Under the pieces are notes generated by a model. The model was not told the origin of the DNA. It did not search any database and saw only the letters and a program-made list of their open reading frames with translations. The translations under genes were made by a program, and so were the position numbers. 64,000 bases of DNA from Sabellastarte sp. h YS-2021 (taxonomy: Eukaryota > Annelida > Polychaeta > Sabellida > Sabellidae): the NCBI GenBank assembly GCA_964017235.1, contig OZ024940.1, forward strand, positions 2,294,001 to 2,358,000, in the 5' to 3' direction. Below are positions 11,028 through 21,664 of the stretch, piece by piece (within the stretch, counting starts at the first letter, position 1; the number at the start of each line of letters is the position of its first letter).

Positions 11028-11764
11028 GAATGTGCAGACGTGTTTTCTACAGAGAAACGTTTTTGAAGTTTTACAATGTACTGTGTCATTATATATGCAT
11101 ATATTCAACTGGATTTAATGTGGAAGATAACCATATACATTTGATGTTGTGTTGAAAAAAAAAAAAGCCATTTGGGCTTGTGTCACCATAATTCCCGTGA
11201 CCCTGCCCAGACAAAGTGAAAAGGGTTTCCCCTATAGAGTTAAAAAGTGTCCCTATATAGACAGGAAGGGGAAGGGGGGGGGGGGGGGTTGACAAGTACA
11301 TATAATTGTAATTATTAACAGCTAAGCGAGGTTGTGACTGCTATGTGGAGATGTGGAATCATTCGTGTGAAGCTATGGCTGAAGTTGAAAAGTGTCTTGG
11401 TGTTAGCTGGTCTGCTTCTACTTATAAAGTTCATGTGAGCTATAGTTGATTTTATCTATCCAGGGTTTTGGATGGTTCCCCCTGGTTTGTTTTATCAATT
11501 TTTTTTTTTCGGGGGTGGGGGTGGGGGGTCTGGTCTGCTTCTACTTATAAAGTTGATGTGATCTATTGTCAATGTTAACTATCCAGGGTTTTTGATGGGG
11601 GGGGGGGGGGGGGGGGGGCTGTGTTGACAGTTGAGCATAAAAGCAATGTTTATGTGTTTGAAAACAAAAATATCTTGTCTGACATCTTGCAATTGTTTTG
11701 AGATAACATACTATGGCTGAAGTTGAATGCTGTTTTGATTCTGTGTCTTGGTGTTAGCTGGTAT

Positions 11765-11880
11765 GTTCGGTGGTATAGTGGTTAGGGTTCTCGCCTCCAA
11801 CCTCTGAGGCCGCCGGTTTGAATGTCGGGCCGGGCGCTTCATGTTCATGTTGGAAAGCTGCTGAAAAAAACCCAAATAAA
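11765..11880 (+). mobile_element. SINE B, internally deleted, unit 4 copy 1
   Basis: Same site and deletion; carries a short TTCATG duplication also seen in units 1 and 5. Confidence 0.8.
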
Positions 11881-13210
11881 TCTACTTATAAAGTTGATGT
11901 GGTCTATCCACGTTTTTCGACTCTGGATGGCCCCTCTATTTTTTCCTTGTTTTTTTTTTTTTTTTGTATGTGTAGGGGGGGGGGGGGGAATGTTTGTGTG
12001 CTTACAGTTACATATTAATGCAAGCAGAGTTTTGTGAGGCTACGGTCAGAGTTGAATGGTGTCCTAATTCTCTCTTGGTGTTGGCTTGTCTATTTCTGTA
12101 TAGATAATCAATGTTATCTATCCAGGGTTTTGGATGGTTCCCTCTGGTTTCTTTGTTTGTTTTTTTTCAATTTTTTGTGGGGTGGGGCTGTATTTACAGT
12201 TGAGTATAAAAGCAATGTTTATGTGTTTGAACACCCAAATATATTGTCTGACATCTTGCAATGGTTTTGAGAGAACACACTATGGCTGAAGTTGAATGGT
12301 TTCTTGATTCTGTGTCTTGGTGTTAGCTGGTCTGCTTCTACTTATAAAGTTGATGTGATCTATGGTCAATGTGATCTATCCATTTTTATCGGGGGGGGGG
12401 GGGGGGGGGGGGCTTGTATTTACAGTTGAGTATAAAAGCCATGTTTATGTCTTTGAAAACCCAAATGTATTGTCTTACATCTTGCAATAGTTTTGAGATA
12501 ACACACTATGGCTGAAGTTGAATGGTTTCTTGATTCTGTGTCTTGGTGTTGGCTTGTCTATTTCTGTGGAGATAGTCAATGTTATCTATCCAGGGTTTTG
12601 GATGGTTCCCTGTTTTTCAATTTTTTTTCAATTTTTTTTTTTGGGGGGGGGGGGGGGGGGGCTGTATTTACAGACGAGTATAAAAGGAATGTTTATGTGT
12701 TTGAAAAAAATATATTATCTGACTTTCGCAAATTCCTTGTAGTTGATGACATATACTTATAAAGTTGATGTGATCTATAGTTGATGTGATCTATCCAGGG
12801 CTTTGGATGGTTCCCTCTGCTTTGTTTTTCCATTTTTTTTCTCTTATTTTTGGCAGGGGGGGGGGGGGGGGGATGTGGGGGCTGTATTTACAGTTGAGTA
12901 TAAAAGTAATGTTTATGTGTTTGAAAACCCAAATATATTATCTGACATGTTGCAGTGGTTTTGAGATAACATACCATGGCTGAAGTTTTCAATCCAGGGT
13001 TTGGGATGTTTCCCTCTGGTTTGTTTGTTTTTTTTTTTTTGCAAGGGGGGGGGGGGGGGGGGGGCTGTGTGGACAGTTGAGCATAAAAGCAATGTTTATG
13101 TGTTTGAAAACAAAAATATCTTGTCTGACATCTTGCAATTGTTTTGAGATAACATACTATGGCTGAAGTTGAATGGTGTTTTGATTCTGTGTCTTGGTGT
13201 TAGCTGGTAT

Positions 13211-13323
13211 GTTCGGTGGTGTAGTGGTTAGGGTTCTCGCCTCCAACCTCCTCTGAGGCCGCCGGTTTGAATGTCGGGCCGGGCGCTTCATGTTGGAAAG
13301 TTGCTGAAAAAAACCCAAATAAA
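13211..13323 (+). mobile_element. SINE B, internally deleted, unit 4 copy 2
   Basis: Same site and deletion; second SINE-bearing monomer of unit 4. Confidence 0.8.
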
Positions 13324-14696
13324 TCTACTTATGAAGTTGATGTGGTCTATCCACGTTTTTCGACTCTGGATGGCCCCTCTATTTTTTCCCTTTTTTTTTT
13401 TTTTTTTTTTTTTTTGTATGTGTAGGGGGGGGGGGGGGGGGGAATGTTTGTGTGCTTACAGTTACATATTAATGCAAGCAGAGTTTTGTGAGGCTACGGT
13501 CAGAGTTGAATGGTGTTCTAATTCTCTCTTGGTGTTGACTTGTCTATTTCTGTATAGATAATCAATGTTATCTATCCAGGGTTTTGGATGGTTCCCTCTG
13601 GTTTGTTTGTTTTTTTTTCAATTTTTTGTGGGGTGGGGCTGTATTTACAGTTGAGTATAAAAGCAATGTTTATGTGTTTGAACACCCAAATATATTGTCT
13701 GACATCTTGCAATGGTTTTGGGATAACACACTATGGCTGAAGTTGAATGGTTTCTTGATTCTGTGTCTTGGTGTTAGCTGGTCTGCTTCTACTTATAAAG
13801 TTGATGTGATCTATAGTCAATGTGATCTATCCATTTTTTTCGGGAGGGGGGGGGGGGGGTTGAGATAACACACTATGTCTGAAGTTGAATGGTTTCTTGA
13901 TTCTGTGTCTTGGTGTTGGCTTGTCTATTTCTGTGGAGATAGTCAATGTTATGTATCCAGGGTTTTGGATGGTTCCCTGTGTTTTTTTGTTTTTTTTTCA
14001 ATTTTTTTTGGGGGGGGGGCGGTGGGGGGTTGTATTTACAGACGAGTATAAAAGCAATGTTTATGTGTTTGAAAACAAAAATATATTGTCTGACTTTCGC
14101 AAGTTGCTTGTAGTTGATGACATATACCTCTAAAGTTGATGTTATCTATCCAGGGCTTTGGATGGTTCCCTCTGGTTTGTTTTTCCTTTTTTTTTCTCTT
14201 TTTTTCGGCAGGAAGGGTGGGGGGGGGGGCTGTATTTACAGTGGAGTATAAAACCAATGTTTATGTGTTTGAAAACCCAAATATATTATCTGACATGTTG
14301 CAGTGGTTTTGAGATAACATACCATGGCTGAAGTTTTCAATCCAGGGTTTGGGATGTTTCCCTCTGGTTTGCGTTTTTTTATAAATTTTTGGGGGGGGGG
14401 GTCTGTATTTACAGTTGAGTATAAAAGCAATGTTTGTGTATTTGAAAACCAAAATATATAGTCTGACATTCGCAAGTTCCTTGTAGTTGATGACATGTAT
14501 TCAACTAGGCTTAATATGGAAGATAACTGTACCTTTGGTGTTGAGTTGAAAGTTGAAACCCATTTGGGCTGGTGTCACCATAATTCTCGTGAGCCCACCC
14601 TGACAAAGTAAAGGTTTCCCCGATGGGGCCACGAGAACACATTTTTATTGCGTTAATACATCCTATCCAATGGACAATTGCTTTACCGATCTTCAT

Positions 14697-15830
14697 GACC
14701 GGTCCCGCCGAACGCCAGAAAAAGACGTCCTGTATATACTACCCATCCTTTACCGCTCTGTCTGACCGATTCCACTAATCGCCCAAAAAAGACGTCCTGT
14801 ATACACTACCGGTCGGCCTTACCGGTCCCGCCAAACGCCCGAAAAATATGTCCTGTATACACTACCGGTCGGCCTTACCGGTCCCGCCAAACGCCAGAAA
14901 AAGACGTCCTGTATATACTACCCATCCTTTACCGCTCTGCGCGGGGGCCACGGTGGCAGAGTGGTAACACTCTCGCCTCCCACCTCTGAGGTCGGGGGTT
15001 CGATCCCCGTGACGGCCTTAAGTGGGAAAGCTGGTAGTTGCTTGCCGTTGGTCGGCAGTTTACAGTACACAACCCTAGCGAACTCTATGTACTGGTTTCC
15101 TCTGCCCTTCCAACTACCCGTCGTGATATGACCTGTACAGTGTTGAAAGCGACGTAAAACCCCAAATAAACAAAATTACCGCTCTGCGCGACCAATTCCA
15201 CTAATCGCCAGAAAAAGACGTCCTGTATACACTACCGGTCGACCTTACCGGTCCCGCCAAACGCCCGAAAAATACGTCCTGTATACACTACCGGTCGGCC
15301 TTACCGGTCCCGCCAAACGCCAGAAAAAGACGTCCTGTATATACTACCCATCCTTTACCGCTCTGTGCGACCGATTCCACTAATCGCCCGAAAAAGACGT
15401 CCTGTATACACTATCGGTCGGCCTAACCGGTCCCGCCAAACGCCAGAAAAAGACATCCTGTATACACTACTGGTCGGCCTTACCGGTCCCGCCAAACGCC
15501 TGAAAAAGACGTCCTGTATATACTACTCATCCTTTACCGCTCTGTGCGACCGATTCCACTAATCGCCCGAAAAAGATGTCCTGTATACACTACCGGTCGG
15601 CCTTACCGGTCCCGCCAAACGCCCGAAAAATACGTCCTGTATACACTACCGGTCGGTCTTACCGGTCCCGCCAATCGCCCCAAAAAGACGTCCTCTATAC
15701 AGTACCGGTCCCGCCAAATGCCAGAATTCCACCAATCGCCCCAAAAAGACGTCCTCTATACAGTACCGGTCGGCCTTGCCGGTCCCGCCAAACGCCAGAA
15801 AAAGACGTCCTATATAAACTGCCGGCAGGA
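14697..15830. repeat. 56/67-bp minisatellite block 5
   Basis: Same monomers and shortened right end as block 4. Interrupted by a complete SINE A with a 15-bp TSD. Confidence 0.92.
14944..15175 (+). mobile_element. SINE A, full length, in minisatellite
   Basis: The 232-bp element starts GGGGCCACGGTGGCAGAGTG (pol III A box), has a B-box-like GGTTCGATCC, a body with CTTGCCGTTGGTCGGCAG, and the tail GTTGAAAGCGACGTAAAACC ending in an A-rich run. It is flanked by 15-bp TSDs TTACCGCTCTGCGCG (14,929-14,943 and 15,176-15,190), and only unit 5 has it, so it is young. Confidence 0.93.
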
Positions 15831-15892
15831 CCAGTCACAGAGTGTCCATTCGTTAGGTGGCGCATCGTACTTACTTTCCTGTCTAGACAGCG

Positions 15893-15925
15893 TGACGTCA
15901 TAGCATCTTTTTCGTTTGGCGCGAA
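15893..15925 (+). promoter_or_regulatory. CRE plus E2F-like site, unit 5
   Basis: Same motifs, at 15,893-15,900 and 15,915-15,925. Confidence 0.5.
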
Positions 15926-16239
15926 GAATGTGCAGACGTGTTTTCTACAGAGAAACGTTTTTGAAGTTTTACAATGTACTGTGTCATTATATATGCATAT
16001 ATTAAACTGGATTTAATGTGGAAGATAACCATATACATTTGATGTTGTGTTGAAAAAAAAAAAAGCCATTTGGGCTTGTGTCACCATAATTCCCGTGACC
16101 CTGCCCAGACAAAGTGAAAAGGGTTTCCCCTATAGAGTTAAAAAGTGTCCCTATATAGACAGGAAGGGGAAGGGGGGGGGGGGGTTGACAAGTACATATA
16201 ATTGTAATTATTAACAGCTAAGCGAGGTTGTGACTGCTA

Positions 16240-18065
16240 TGTGGAGATGTGGAATCATTCGTGTGAAGCTATGGCTGAAGTTGAAAAGTGTCTTGGTGTT
16301 AGCTGGTCTGCTTCTACTTATAAAGTTCATGTGAGCTATAGTTGATTTTATCTATCCAGGGTTTTGGATGGTTCCCCCTGGTTTGTTTTATCAATTTTTT
16401 TTTTTTCGGGGGTGGGGGTGGGGGGTCTGGTCTGCTTCTACTTATAAAGTTGATGTGATCTATTGTCGATGTTAACTATCCAGGGTTTTTGATGGGGGGG
16501 GGGGGGGGGGGGGGGGGCCTGTGTTGACAGTTGAGCATAAAAGCAATGTTTATGTGTTTGAAAACAAAAATATCTTGTCTGACATCTTGCAATTGTTTTG
16601 AGATAACATACTATGGCTGAAGTTGAATGCTGTTTTGATTCTGTGTCTTGGTGTTAGCTGGTATGTTCGGTGGTATAGTGGTTAGGGTTCTCGCCTCCAA
16701 CCTCTGAGGCCGCCGGTTTGAATGTCGGGCCGGGCGCTTCATGTTCATGTTGGAAAGCTGCTGAAAAAAACCCAAATAAATCTACTTATAAAATTGATGT
16801 GGTCTATCCACGTTTTTCGACTCTGGATGGCCCCTCTATTTTTTCCTTGTTTTTTTTTTTTTTTTTGTATGTGTAGGGGGGGGGGGGGGGGAATGTTTGT
16901 GTGCTTACAGTTACATATTAATGCAAGCAGAGTTTTGTGAGGCTACGGTCAGAGTTGAATGGTGTCCTAATTCTCTCTTGGTGTTGGCTTGTCTATTTCT
17001 GTATAGATAATCAATGTTATCTATCCAGGGTTTTGGATGGTTCCCTCTGGTTTCTTTGTTTGTTTTTTTTCAATTTTTTGTGGGGTGGGGCTGTATTTAC
17101 AGTTGAGTATAAAAGCAATGTTTATGTGTTTGAACACCCAAATATATTGTCTGACATCTTGCAATGGTTTTGAGAGAACACACTATGGCTGAAGTTGAAT
17201 GGTTTCTTGATTCTGTGTCTTGGTGTTAGCTGGTCTGCTTCTACTTATAAAGTTGATGTGATCTATGGTCAATGTGATCTATCCATTTTTATCGGGGGGG
17301 GGGGGGGGGCTTGTATTTACAGTTGAGTATAAAAGCCATGTTTATGTCTTTGAAAACCCAAATATATTGTCTTACATCTTGCAATACTTTTGAGATAACA
17401 CACTATGGCTGAAGTTGAATGGTTTCTTGATTCTGTGTCTTGGTGTTGGCTTGTCTATTTCTGTGGAGATAGTCAATGTTATCTATCCAGGGTTTTGGAT
17501 GGTTCCCTGTGGGTTTTTTTTTTTTTTTTTCAATTTTTTGGGGGGGGGGGGGGCTGTAATTACAGACGAGTATAAAAGCAATGTTTATGTGTTTGAAAAA
17601 AATATATTGTCTGACTTTCGCAAGTTCCTTGTAGTTGATGACATATACTTATAAAGTTGATGTGATCTATAGTTGATGTTATCTATCCAGGGCTTTGGAT
17701 GGTTCCCTCTGCTTTGTTTTTCCATTTTTTTTTCTCTTATTTTTGGCAGGGGGGGATGTGGGGGCTGTATTTACAGTTGAGTATAAAAGCAATGTTTATG
17801 TGTTTGAAAACCCAAATATATTATCTGACATGTTGCAGTGGTTTTGAGATAACATACCATGTCTGAAGTTTTCAATCCAGGGTTTGGGATGTTTCCCTCT
17901 GGTTTGTTTGTTTTTTCATTTTTTTTTTTTTGTTTTTTTTTTTGCGGGGGTTAGGGGGGGGGGGGGGGCTGTATTTACAGTTGAGTATAAAAGCAATGTT
18001 TGTGTATTTGAAAACCAAAATATATAGTCTGACATTCGCAAGTTCCTTGTAGTTGATGACATGTA
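16240..18065 (+). repeat. ~240-bp T/G-junction monomers, unit 5
   Basis: Same family; close copy of the first part of the unit 4 run. Confidence 0.88.
16665..16780 (+). mobile_element. SINE B, internally deleted, unit 5
   Basis: Same site and deletion; close to unit 4 copy 1. Confidence 0.8.
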
Positions 18066-18263
18066 TTCAACTAGGCTTAATATGGAAGATAACTGTGTAC
18101 CTTTGGTGTTGAGTTGAAAGTTGAAACCCATTTGGGCTGGTGTCACCATAATTCCCGTGAGCCCACCCTGACAAAGTAAAGGTTTCCCCGATGGGGCCAC
18201 GAGAACACATTTTTATTGCGTTAATACATCCTATCCAATGGACAATTGCTTTACCGATCTTCA

Positions 18264-19031
18264 TGACCGGTACCACCAAACGCCAGAAAAAGACGTCCTG
18301 TATACACTGCCGGACGGCCTTACCGGTCCCGCCAAACGCCAGAAAAAGACATCCTATATACACTACTGGTCGGCCTTACCGGTCCCGCCAAACGCCAGAA
18401 AAAGACGTCCTGTATATACTACCAGTCCTTTACCGCTCTGCGCGACCGATTCCACTAATCGCCCGAAAAAGACGTACTGTATATACTACCCATCCTTTAC
18501 CGCTCTGCACGACCGATTCCACTAATCGCCCGAAAAATACGTCCTGTATACACTACTGGTCGACCTTACCGGTCCCGCCAAACGCCCGAAAAAGACGTCC
18601 TGTATACACTACCGGTCAGCCTTACCGGTCCCGCCAAACGCCAGAAAAAGACGTCCTGTATATACTACCAGTCCTTTACCGCTCTGCGCGACCGATTCCA
18701 CTAATCGGCCGAAAAAGACGTCCTGTATACACTACCGGTCGGCCTTACCGGTCCCGCCAAACGCCCGAAAAATAGGTCCTGTATACCCTACCGGTCGGCC
18801 TTACCGGTCCCGCCAAACGCCAGAAAAATACGTCCTGTATACACTACTGGTCGGCCTTACCGGTCCCGCCAAATGCCAGAAAAAGACGTCCTGTATATAC
18901 TACCAGTCCTTTACCGCTCGGCGCGACCAATTCCACCAATCGCCCCAAAAAGACGTCCTCTATACAGTACCGGTCGGCCTTACCGGTCCCGCCAAACGCC
19001 AGAAAAAGATGTCCTGTATAAACTACCTGCA
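18264..19031. repeat. 56/67-bp minisatellite block 6
   Basis: Same monomers; a shorter version of blocks 2 and 3, lacking several internal repeats. Confidence 0.92.
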
Positions 19032-19096
19032 GGACCAGTCACAGAGTGTGCATTCGTTAGGTGGCGCATCGTACTTACTTTCCTGTCTAGACAGCG

Positions 19097-19129
19097 TGAC
19101 GTCATAGCATCTTTTTTGTTTGGCGCGAA
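19097..19129 (+). promoter_or_regulatory. CRE plus E2F-like site, unit 6
   Basis: Same motifs, at 19,097-19,104 and 19,119-19,129. Confidence 0.5.
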
Positions 19130-19178
19130 GAATGTGCAGACGTGTTTTCTACAGAGAAACGTTTTTGAAGTTTTACAA

Positions 19179-19217
19179 AGGTCAAAGTTGGGGTTTTACG
19201 TCCCGTTCAACAGCCAG
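19179..19217 (-). mobile_element. 39-bp SINE-tail insertion, unit 6
   Basis: Same insert and TSDs as in units 1-3. Confidence 0.87.
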
Positions 19218-19753
19218 TTGAAGTTTTACAATGTACTGTGTCATTTTATATGCATATATTCAACTGGATTTAATGTGGAAGATAACCATATACATTTGAT
19301 GTTGTGTTGAAAACAAAAAAAAGCCATTTGGGCTGGTGTCACCATAATTCCCGTGACCCTGCCCAGACAAAGTGAAAAGGGTTTCCCCTATGAGTTGAAA
19401 AGTGTCCTTATATAGACAGGAAGGGGGGGGGGGGGGGTGTGTGTGACAAGTACACATAATTGTAATTATTAACAGCTAAGCGAGGTTGTGACTGCTATGT
19501 GGAGATGTGGATTCATTCGTGTGAAGCTATGGCTGAAGTTGAATAGTTTCTTGATTCTGTGTCTTGGTGTTAGATGGTCTGCTTCTACCTATAAAGTTCA
19601 TGTGATCTATAGTTGATGTTATCTATCCAGGGTTTTGGATGGTTCCCACTGGTTTGTTTTTCCAATTTTTTTTTTTTTTTTTTTTTTGGGGGGGGGGGGG
19701 GGCTGTATTTACAGTTGAGTATAAAAGCAATGTTTATGTGTTTGAAAACAAAA

Positions 19754-19835
19754 GCCCCCTGTGGGTCCGGGGATGTAGAATAGGCCCAACGTATCCTCCT
19801 GCGTGTCGTAAGAGGCGACTAATTGGGGGCAGCCT
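19754..19835 (+). promoter_or_regulatory. LINE 5' head, conserved GC-rich module
   Basis: The first ~80 bp (CCCCCTGTGGGTCCGGGG, TAGAATAGGCCCAACG, GTCGTAAGAGGCGACTAA) are unlike the A+T-rich rest of the element. They recur almost unchanged at the start of the short element at 52,850. Conservation of only the extreme 5' end suggests an internal promoter or an RNA-structure signal, by analogy with other non-LTR elements. Confidence 0.55.
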
Positions 19836-20272
19836 GTTTGCCGTGGGTTGCGATCCGTGTCAGTGGAAGAGAGGGTCCTGGCTGTTGAGCCAATACTTTG
19901 TTGCGGCATACACAGCTTTGGCCTCAATTTCACTTAGTCGGAAGGTTAAGATGGCCTGGCTTAATCAATCGGCTGGTAGTGCCAAGCCCTAATACTCCAA
20001 ATTAGTGATGGCTTGTTGTTTGTAATGGTTTATACTGTTGTACTTGATTGTTGTATTCTGATGGTGTTTGGTCTGTGCTTTGGTTTGGAGTATCTAGAAG
20101 GCGGCTGCTTAACAGGTCAATCAAGGTTCACTTTTTATGTGTTCTTTGAGTATATTGCTAATGTATCTCTGATATCAGTGTGCAGGGCTCAGCTCCACAC
20201 TATTATGATATCCCCTTATTGGGCTCGAAGGGTGGGTGGAGAGCATTGGCAACGAAAAATCTTTACTACATT

Positions 20273-21235
20273 ATGGCAACTCAACACTCTCTACTGATTG
20301 ATAGGAAAAGATCTAGACCTGATATTACGACTACGGACTTTGATTCTGCTCAGATTTGCTCATGGCCACGTTTCCTGCTTATTAAAGGTACAAATGATGA
20401 AAGACCTTTATACAAACTGTCACCATTTGCTGTTAACAAAGCCATTGTTGCTATACTTGGTTCTGATCCATTTAACATAAAGAAGTTAAGGAATGGAAGC
20501 ATTTTGGTGGAAGTGGACAAGGAAACACAGAGCCAGAAATTACTGAAAACTACAAAATTGAATCTGACAATGGACAATGCTATCCCAATCGATGTTTCAC
20601 CACATTACAGTTTAAACACTAAGAAAGGGGTCATTAGATGCCCAGACATAAAAGACTGTACTGATGACGAAATATTAGAAGGCCTGAAAACTGAAGGTGT
20701 CATCAAACTAGACAGGATTTCGGTATTTAGAGATGGACAGAGAAAACCAACAGGGACCTTTATATTGACATTTCAAAGCCAGACCTTACCTAAATACATC
20801 AGGGTGGGTTACTATAGGGTGGCTGTGTCACAATTTATCCCAAATCCTGTGAGGTGCTACAAGTGTCAAAAGTTTGGTCATACTAAATTCAACTGCAGAA
20901 AAAATGAAGTTTGCACTAAATGTGGGCAAGAAGATCACACAGACCATCAAGAATGCAAGAATGAAGCAAAATGTGTCAATTGCCAAGGTAAGCATGAATC
21001 AAATAATAAAGAATGTCCAAAATGGAAAGAAGAAAAGGAAATTCAAAGAATCAAGACAGAAAGAGGAATTTCATACATAGAAGCGAAGAAACAGATGGAC
21101 ATATTTAATTCTGTGAAAACAACATGCCCAGGCAGCTGCAGCAACCAAACCTGTGGTGAAAACAGCAACAGTGGAAACACAAACAGAAATGACTTGGCCA
21201 GAAGGCACAAAACAACCAAAAAAGTGTGCAGTTGA
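20273..21235 (+). CDS. LINE ORF1 protein (gag-like, three zinc knuckles)
   Basis: Nucleic-acid-binding ORF1 protein of the LINE, expected to coat its RNA. I chose the ATG at 20,273 (A at -3, G at +4; MATQHSLLIDRKRSRPD) over an in-frame ATG at 20,180 with no supporting context. From about residue 195 there are CCHC-type knuckles: CYKCQKFGHTKFNC, then CTKCGQEDHTDHQEC and CVNCQGKHESNNKEC. The frame ends at 21,235, but the neighbouring frame continues with a Thr/Ser/Lys-rich sequence (TATVETQTEMTWPEG, then KYDVLSDSDSEM after the SINE) up to 21,664. The original C-terminus was probably that sequence, lost by a one-base shift near 21,130. Confidence 0.85.
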   Translation: MATQHSLLIDRKRSRPDITTTDFDSAQICSWPRFLLIKGTNDERPLYKLSPFAVNKAIVAILGSDPFNIKKLRNGSILVEVDKETQSQKLLKTTKLNLTMDNAIPIDVSPHYSLNTKKGVIRCPDIKDCTDDEILEGLKTEGVIKLDRISVFRDGQRKPTGTFILTFQSQTLPKYIRVGYYRVAVSQFIPNPVRCYKCQKFGHTKFNCRKNEVCTKCGQEDHTDHQECKNEAKCVNCQGKHESNNKECPKWKEEKEIQRIKTERGISYIEAKKQMDIFNSVKTTCPGSCSNQTCGENSNSGNTNRNDLARRHKTTKKVCS

Positions 21236-21252
21236 AAAACAGACACCTAAAG

Positions 21253-21401
21253 GTCAAAGTTGGGGTTTTACGTCCCGTTCAACAGCCAGGGTCATATTGG
21301 GACAGGTCCTCAGAATTGCCACTTGTGGGACTCGAACCCACAGAGGTGACAGCCTATGATTAGATGCCAAACTTGCTAACCACTAGGCCACTGAGGACCT
21401 C
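21253..21401 (-). mobile_element. SINE C, full length, inside LINE ORF1
   Basis: A 149-bp SINE read on the minus strand: head GAGGTCCTCAGTGGCCTAG, B box GGGTTCGAGTCCCAC, then TGTCCCAATATGACCCTGG and the 39-bp tail. TSDs AACAGACACCTAAAG lie at 21,238-21,252 and 21,402-21,416. It interrupts the C-terminal part of ORF1. This copy defines the family used to recognise the fragments elsewhere. Confidence 0.92.
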
Positions 21402-21415
21402 AACAGACACCTAAA

Positions 21416-21664
21416 GTGACTAAAACAAGTTCATCAAGTCAGACAAGTGCATCTCAAAATGACCCTATTAAACTGAAAATAAGTCAAAGCAAAGTATATT
21501 TGACGAAACAACATAAGGGATCTAATGACCCTATTAAACAATACAACAAATATGATGTTTTGAGTGATAGTGACAGTGAAATGAGTGTCGAAGAATCCCC
21601 AATCACAAGTTCACAAGGGCGGAGTGGTAATAAAAGTGTAAATAATGGAACCAAACAAAAATAA
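21416..21664 (+). pseudogene. Detached C-terminal part of LINE ORF1
   Basis: This open stretch (…SSSSQTSASQNDPIKLK…KYDVLSDSDSEMSVEESP) lies between the SINE and ORF2. Its frame is continuous, across the SINE, with the +1 frame of the ORF1 tail. The stop overlaps the ORF2 start by 20 bp, as expected for a two-ORF LINE. It is therefore better read as the original ORF1 C-terminus than as a separate gene. Confidence 0.65.

Larger units (their letters stand above)
11345..14500 (+). repeat. ~240-bp T/G-junction monomers, unit 4
   Basis: Same family; the longest run, with two SINE-bearing monomers. Confidence 0.88.
9948..14696. repeat. Satellite unit 4 (longest)
   Basis: Minisatellite 9948-10,930, linker 10,931-11,345, monomers about 11,345-14,500, second linker about 14,490-14,696. 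The monomer run is longer than elsewhere and holds two SINE-bearing monomers (11.77 and 13.21 kb) instead of one, consistent with an internal duplication. The linker lacks the 39-bp SINE tail and shows the empty target. Confidence 0.88.
14697..18263. repeat. Satellite unit 5
   Basis: Minisatellite 14,697-15,830 (interrupted by a SINE at 14,944-15,175), linker 15,831-16,240, monomers about 16,240-18,065, second linker about 18,055-18,263. From about 15,340 to 17,165 it is nearly identical to unit 4 at an offset of 4,898 bp. It shares the empty 39-bp target site with unit 4. Confidence 0.88.

Noticed and set aside
14944-15020. A functional tRNA gene at the SINE A heads
   Set aside because: A and B boxes are visible but the heads are fused to a SINE body with TSDs, and no complete cloverleaf with a 3' acceptor stem forms.
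1-19753. Ribosomal intergenic spacer
   Set aside because: The mix of subrepeats and promoter-like linker is reminiscent, but no 18S, 5.8S or 28S sequence is present in or beside the array.
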